64,000 nucleotides of DNA from Limnanthes douglasii subsp. nivea. Lineage: Eukaryota; Streptophyta; Magnoliopsida; Brassicales; Limnanthaceae. Below, one piece after another: positions 59,655-64,000 of this stretch. Every line of letters begins with the position of its first letter. The first letter of the stretch is position 1. Position numbers and translations under genes: made by a program. Below the pieces are notes generated by a model. That model searched no databases and was not told where the DNA came from. It was given only the letters and a program-made list of their open reading frames with translations. The stretch is from NCBI GenBank assembly GCA_036936605.1, contig JAUPFV010000005.1, positions 1,105,670 through 1,169,669 on the forward strand. The letters run 5' to 3'.

Positions 59655-62600
59655 CTACCAACGTTTGTTTGTGTTACGATCATTCATGAAATGCTTAAAT
59701 ATTTTAGCTCTTGTTTCTGCCGGCATTTCCTTTCCATATTTCTGCAGAACAAACCCTCTTGTAATGATGTCTTCTACGTACTTACAAACAAAAACACCGC
59801 AATCAAGGCTATCCTTCTTTTGCTGTGGGATATTTAACACGGTCTTTATTTTGTATCCACCTTTTACATAAGGTATGTATTTCTTCTTCATGCAATAGGT
59901 CAGCTGCAAAATCAAGTAATCCATAGGTACTATGCGATTTACGAGTAGCAGTCATTGCTATGTATTACTACATACATTGATAGATATAGTATTTGAAATT
60001 TCTAGATAGACAACCAAAATAGGTTACTTGGCATTTAAATTCCTTACCAGAGCATCGGCTGTGTTTTTCGTCTTATCTGCAATGTGTTTGCTCCACGACA
60101 ACAGTGGGTTATAGCTTCTAGCAGCCCCATTCTCCATGTCTATAACCAGGAGCGTCCAGTGGTTCACGCCGGCCGTGTTTATGGTACAAAGGGGAACAAA
60201 TGCAACATATGTTTATGGTTTCATTGTTTCAAAAACCTTGTCCACAATGACAGACAAATCTCCCTTGATAGCCAGTGTTCCCTGTAAATTTAAGTCATTA
60301 CTACAGGAAGTAGATGTTTCCAATATAACACAAATAATTCCCTGGGAACTTACAGTTGCAATCCTAGTTATTTGAATGGTGTTGACAGGAAATGAATACT
60401 TATCATCAAACCCTTTCGGGGGTACTTTCCAATCTGAATCCTTTAACAGCTTATATATCCAAGCATCTATTACCTATCAAAACAAAATTACAAGCTCAAA
60501 TCAGTTGAATGACAATTACTGAAAAGAATAACCAACGGTTTATTGGTTGACACATTGCTAGATGTTGCATATTAATATTGCTAGACGTACATATGCACAT
60601 TGCTAGACTAACAATTTTACTATGATAGATACAGCCTGTAACCTTATTACCTTGAAGTCAACTTGAGTTTCGTTAGGCAGTTCCATTATCTCTGACACAC
60701 TAATGGAAAGCCTGTATGAGAACTCTGCTGTTGGCAAGTACCATACTTCTGGATCTTCTTGTTGTTCTACCCATTTGAGTTTCAGCACCTTCTCGTACTC
60801 ACTGACATTGATCAGTTCCGTTGTCTCTGTCGGGAACGGCCAATCTACAACTTCAGTCTGCTGTTGTTGAACCTGCGTCGGAGTAAGTAAGTTGAACCCA
60901 GGCATTTCATCAACGGGCACCTAAAATAAAGCATCATAGTAAACTGTTAACATTAATTTAATAAAGTTTATTGATAATACAAAATATCTACTTATGTCAA
61001 CGTCTGTTTGTTTTTCCTCGATGGAGTCCATTGTACGTCTCTTCTCGTTTGAATTTTCAACAGCCTTGTCAACTTCTGCGTAAAATGATTAAGTGCAGTC
61101 TACAAAGCTATCCTCAACCCACGTTGTAACCGATCGGACAATCAGATCGTTTGATGTTGCTTTCTGTTGTTGTGGTGTTGCGTACGAAGATGGCTCAACC
61201 TGTGACACTTTTTCAATCTTCTCTGCGGATTGATCTTCTCTGTTGATAATTGGTATCACCTTTAATGGAGAGACAACTTGCGATAGTTGTTCGCACTTTG
61301 CTGTTTTTTCAATCCCAGTGAATGCCAATGTCTTTACATTAGAGTGTCGTGTGTCTTTAGGCTCCGCTGTTTCCACTTCCTAATAACATAACATTAGAAT
61401 ATTAGAAACCATACATTGCGAGATTAGAACAACTATCATTGATAAATAATATTCAAATAGAACTACGCTATTTACGTCTATTTTGGAATGCGATTTGTTT
61501 GCAATGTATACGGTATTCTATATATTTTTAACATATACATATTGGGTTTTCGATTTGTCAAACATGCATCAACTAATACTCATTGAGACAATCATTCAAA
61601 TCGTGTCTTACACGACACTGATACTGTCAAACCAACTTTTTCATACAAAAAACAACCCAGATACTGTAAATGTTTTCCAACCTAGGGTTTAAAGCATTCC
61701 AAAACAAGTCAAAACATAATTAATGAAAATTTATGAATCTTAAGGATGTTAAGATCCACTTACATCTTCAGCCACATTCTCCACCACATTGTGACAGACA
61801 GGTTCTGTGGCTGCGATCTCCATCAAGGCAGTTGCTACTATATCATCTTCTCCTTTCTCCTCACCTTTCTCCGCATTCTGTCCTTGATCTACGGTTTCTG
61901 GCGACTCCTCCAACTGTTGTTTCATTGTTTTTGTTCCTTCGTTGGAACCTTCGTCCAACAGATCAATTCTGTCCACCATCAGCTGCCGTTGTTCAACCTC
62001 GTTGTTTCCAACTCCGGGTCCCTGTGCAGGTACCAAAACTTCATTTTGCGCACCGGCAGCATGAGTTAGGGGTGATAATTCTTCTGCCACCTTCCCTTTC
62101 TCATTACCAGCGTCACAACCAGTTATTGTAGTCCCTTTCGGCTTCCTAGACACATCAACAACAATAGCTTCTTGTGTATCTCTTGCATTGGTTCAACACG
62201 TGTTTCATATTGAACACACCCTTCATCAACTTCTTCCTTCTCCTCCTCCGATACGTCCCTTTCTTTTTCCACAGCTTTGTCAACCAACTGTTGTTCTTCT
62301 GCTGTTGTCTCCCCATGAACATCCTCTTCTTCTGTTGCTTTTTCTGTGTCAGAAACTGTTTGGTTCCTCTTCGGAACAAATCCATTCCTCCGAGATCTGT
62401 AAACCAGTGTTTCCTTAACCACCTTCTCAGCAACGTTTGCATCCACGGTTTCAGTATCATCCTCATCAATACGGAAAAATGGCATTGATAAGGTCAACAA
62501 CAGTTGGTCATCCTCACAATCCATTCTTTCACCTCCCACCTCCAGCTTGTGTTTCAGGTCCTCCAAATCTTTCTTCAACTTTTCCACCTGAATCAAACGA

Positions 62601-63939
62601 GCATACGAAATAGTTACATTATTTTAACAATGATAGATATAACATATTATCGTTGATAGACAACTTATAGTTACGTTTGCTAAATCAATTATAATGATGC
62701 TGCTACCAAACAACATCTATACATTTCATATGTTCATTTTAACCAACATATAGAGGTTATTAGTACTTAAAAAATATGGTAACACTAACCTCTTCGTTTC
62801 TTTCCTCAAGCGGCGTTTTAAGCCGCTTGTTTTCAACTTTCAACCGGCGCAACCGGCTTTTTTTTCAGCTTGTTGTTGTCACGCAGCACCGACTGCGACA
62901 GCCCTCCAAAGCTTGGAATAATACTAGACCTACGTTTGTTTTTGTTTTTCAACCTCTCCCCTTTGTTTTTACCAACTGTTGCCTTCCTCTCCACAATGAA
63001 TTCCCCCAATGTAACATCATCATCAACCTCAGTCATCGAACGTCTTCTCTTCTTACTTCCAGCTCCGTCAGCTACCTTCATTCTTGTACTTCTGTTCGCA
63101 ACAGATTTCTTTCTTTTCCTACTCCTCTGTTCGCTTGTTTCTCCAGCAGCTTTGCACTTCCTCTGCGAATTATTTACTCCATAAACAAAACATTCAGACG
63201 CTGAAAACACCAACTCACCGCCCACAACCTAAGAAATACAGTATAATATACATTGAGCAGCACAATATTATAATCATTACTACAAATTACAGACAATTAG
63301 GTACATGGTATGCTATTTGTTTGATATTTTTATCGATATATATGTTTATTTTTTTTGTTCTAATATTAATGGTTGCTATTTGTTTGTAAGAACCGTGTGT
63401 ATGCGATTTGTTTGATACTACAACATGGACATTGATACGTGCGTTACATACCTGATTGTCCCTGAGCTCACTGACCATCTGGATCATTTCGAATGTCGAC
63501 TCCTTGCCCTCTAGTCCTCACCACTTGTAATATCTAGGGATTATGTTTGGCCTTGGTATGTCGACGTTCATCGAAATATGCTCCATAAGAAATGGTTGCA
63601 GAGAACATAACTAACCATTAAAAAAAACGGTTTCGTAACAGACATGCTGATCATAACCCACTGTACTTACAAAAAGCAGAGCAACGCATCCGATAACTCT
63701 TGCAGGCTGTCCTGCCTTAATACATTTGTCTAGTGATTTGTGAAGCTTCTCCAAGATGGCTCCAGACCAGTCATAGTCGTTTATCTTTTCAAGATTCTCG
63801 ACGTAGAATATTGCTGTCCACCCGACTACGTTGCCCGAAACTGAAAAGAACAGTGTCGAGCATATGAAAAGTATCAAGAGCCGAGCAACATCCTTCGCTT
63901 CATCCTCCCCTCCTTCACTGACTGCTTTCTCGATCGCTT
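59655..63939 (-). pseudogene. Ulp1/SENP-like cysteine protease gene of the MULE (KAONASHI type), broken
   Basis: Members cut SUMO-like proteins, and MULEs carrying such genes are known in plants. Exons on the minus strand: 63671-~63939, about 63430-63625, 62790-63228, 61764-62587, about 60990-61379, 60651-60920, 60354-60473, 60048-60281, 59655-59903. Most have clean GT-AG and phase 0. The N-terminal part (FYVENLEKINDYDWSGAIL) resembles the DUF1985-like region found before Ulp1 domains. The middle is basic (KKRRRS), then coiled and Glu-rich. The catalytic part has His in VNHWTLLVID and Cys in SLDCGVFVCKY. Defects: stops at 63518-63520, 61089-61091 and 60213-60215, and frameshifts in the A8 run near 62856-62863 and near 62190. 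The gene may start beyond the right edge. Confidence 0.82.
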
Positions 63940-64000
63940 CTTATAAAAATAAACAAAATCATACCAAGAATACAGAAATAACAATTAAAGGCATCTACCC
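63940..64000. other. window edge, likely intron of the protease gene
   Basis: AT-rich stretch upstream of an AG acceptor at about 63940 on the minus strand. The gene and the element probably continue past the window. Confidence 0.45.

Noticed and set aside
62155..62488. Plus-strand frames rich in Leu/Pro/Phe opposite the protease gene
   Set aside because: They are the complement of a Glu/Lys-rich coding exon.

Overview
This window is nuclear DNA of a flowering plant, probably a eudicot. It is AT-rich, its genes carry short GT-AG introns, and most recognisable sequence belongs to plant transposon families: Tat-like Ty3/gypsy with a second RNase H, Ty1/copia primed by initiator tRNA-Met, L1-type LINEs with a zf-RVT tail, hAT, and Mutator-like elements with a Ulp1-type protease gene. 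I cannot name the species. I see no tRNA, rRNA or organelle genes.

Layout. 1-2.9 kb: AT-rich DNA with a MITE and simple repeats. 3.0-5.6 kb: a multi-exon gene with about three MATH domains, the only ordinary host gene that looks largely complete, although one apparent in-frame stop leaves its function open. 6.0-13.2 kb: broken elements, namely a relic of a retrotransposon antisense gene (minus), a truncated copia (minus) with PBS and LTR edge, and a 123-bp tandem array. 13.4-23.8 kb: a complete, young Tat-like Ty3/gypsy element with 293-bp LTRs and a CTACC target duplication, sitting inside an older copia whose halves flank it. Its gag-pol is on the minus strand. An antisense gene with its own TATA box and intron lies on the plus strand between pol and the 3' LTR, and a 7 x 34-bp repeat separates the two.

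23.8-29.5 kb: the rest of the copia, a second copia fragment, a MATH gene fragment, and a decayed LTR element that carries a piece of an asparagine-synthetase-domain gene (ASNSD1-like). 31.0-40.0 kb: two related L1-type LINEs, the second nearly full length but broken. 41-45 kb: a long-inverted-repeat MITE with a 10-bp target duplication, and gypsy fragments in opposite orientations, one split by a hAT-like insertion with an 8-bp target duplication. 46.0-52.5 kb: a third LINE tail, then a decayed copia with both LTRs inserted at the start of exon 2 of what looks like a host gene (minus).

53.3 kb to the right edge: a large Mutator-like element. It has an open 711-aa transposase gene (plus, one coding intron and an inferred 5'-UTR intron full of 126-bp repeats), a small highly acidic 124-aa gene (minus) with a TATA box, and a nine-exon Ulp1/SENP-like protease gene (minus) with stops and frameshifts. 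The noncoding DNA of this element shares one set of short recurring motifs. The right terminus lies outside the window.
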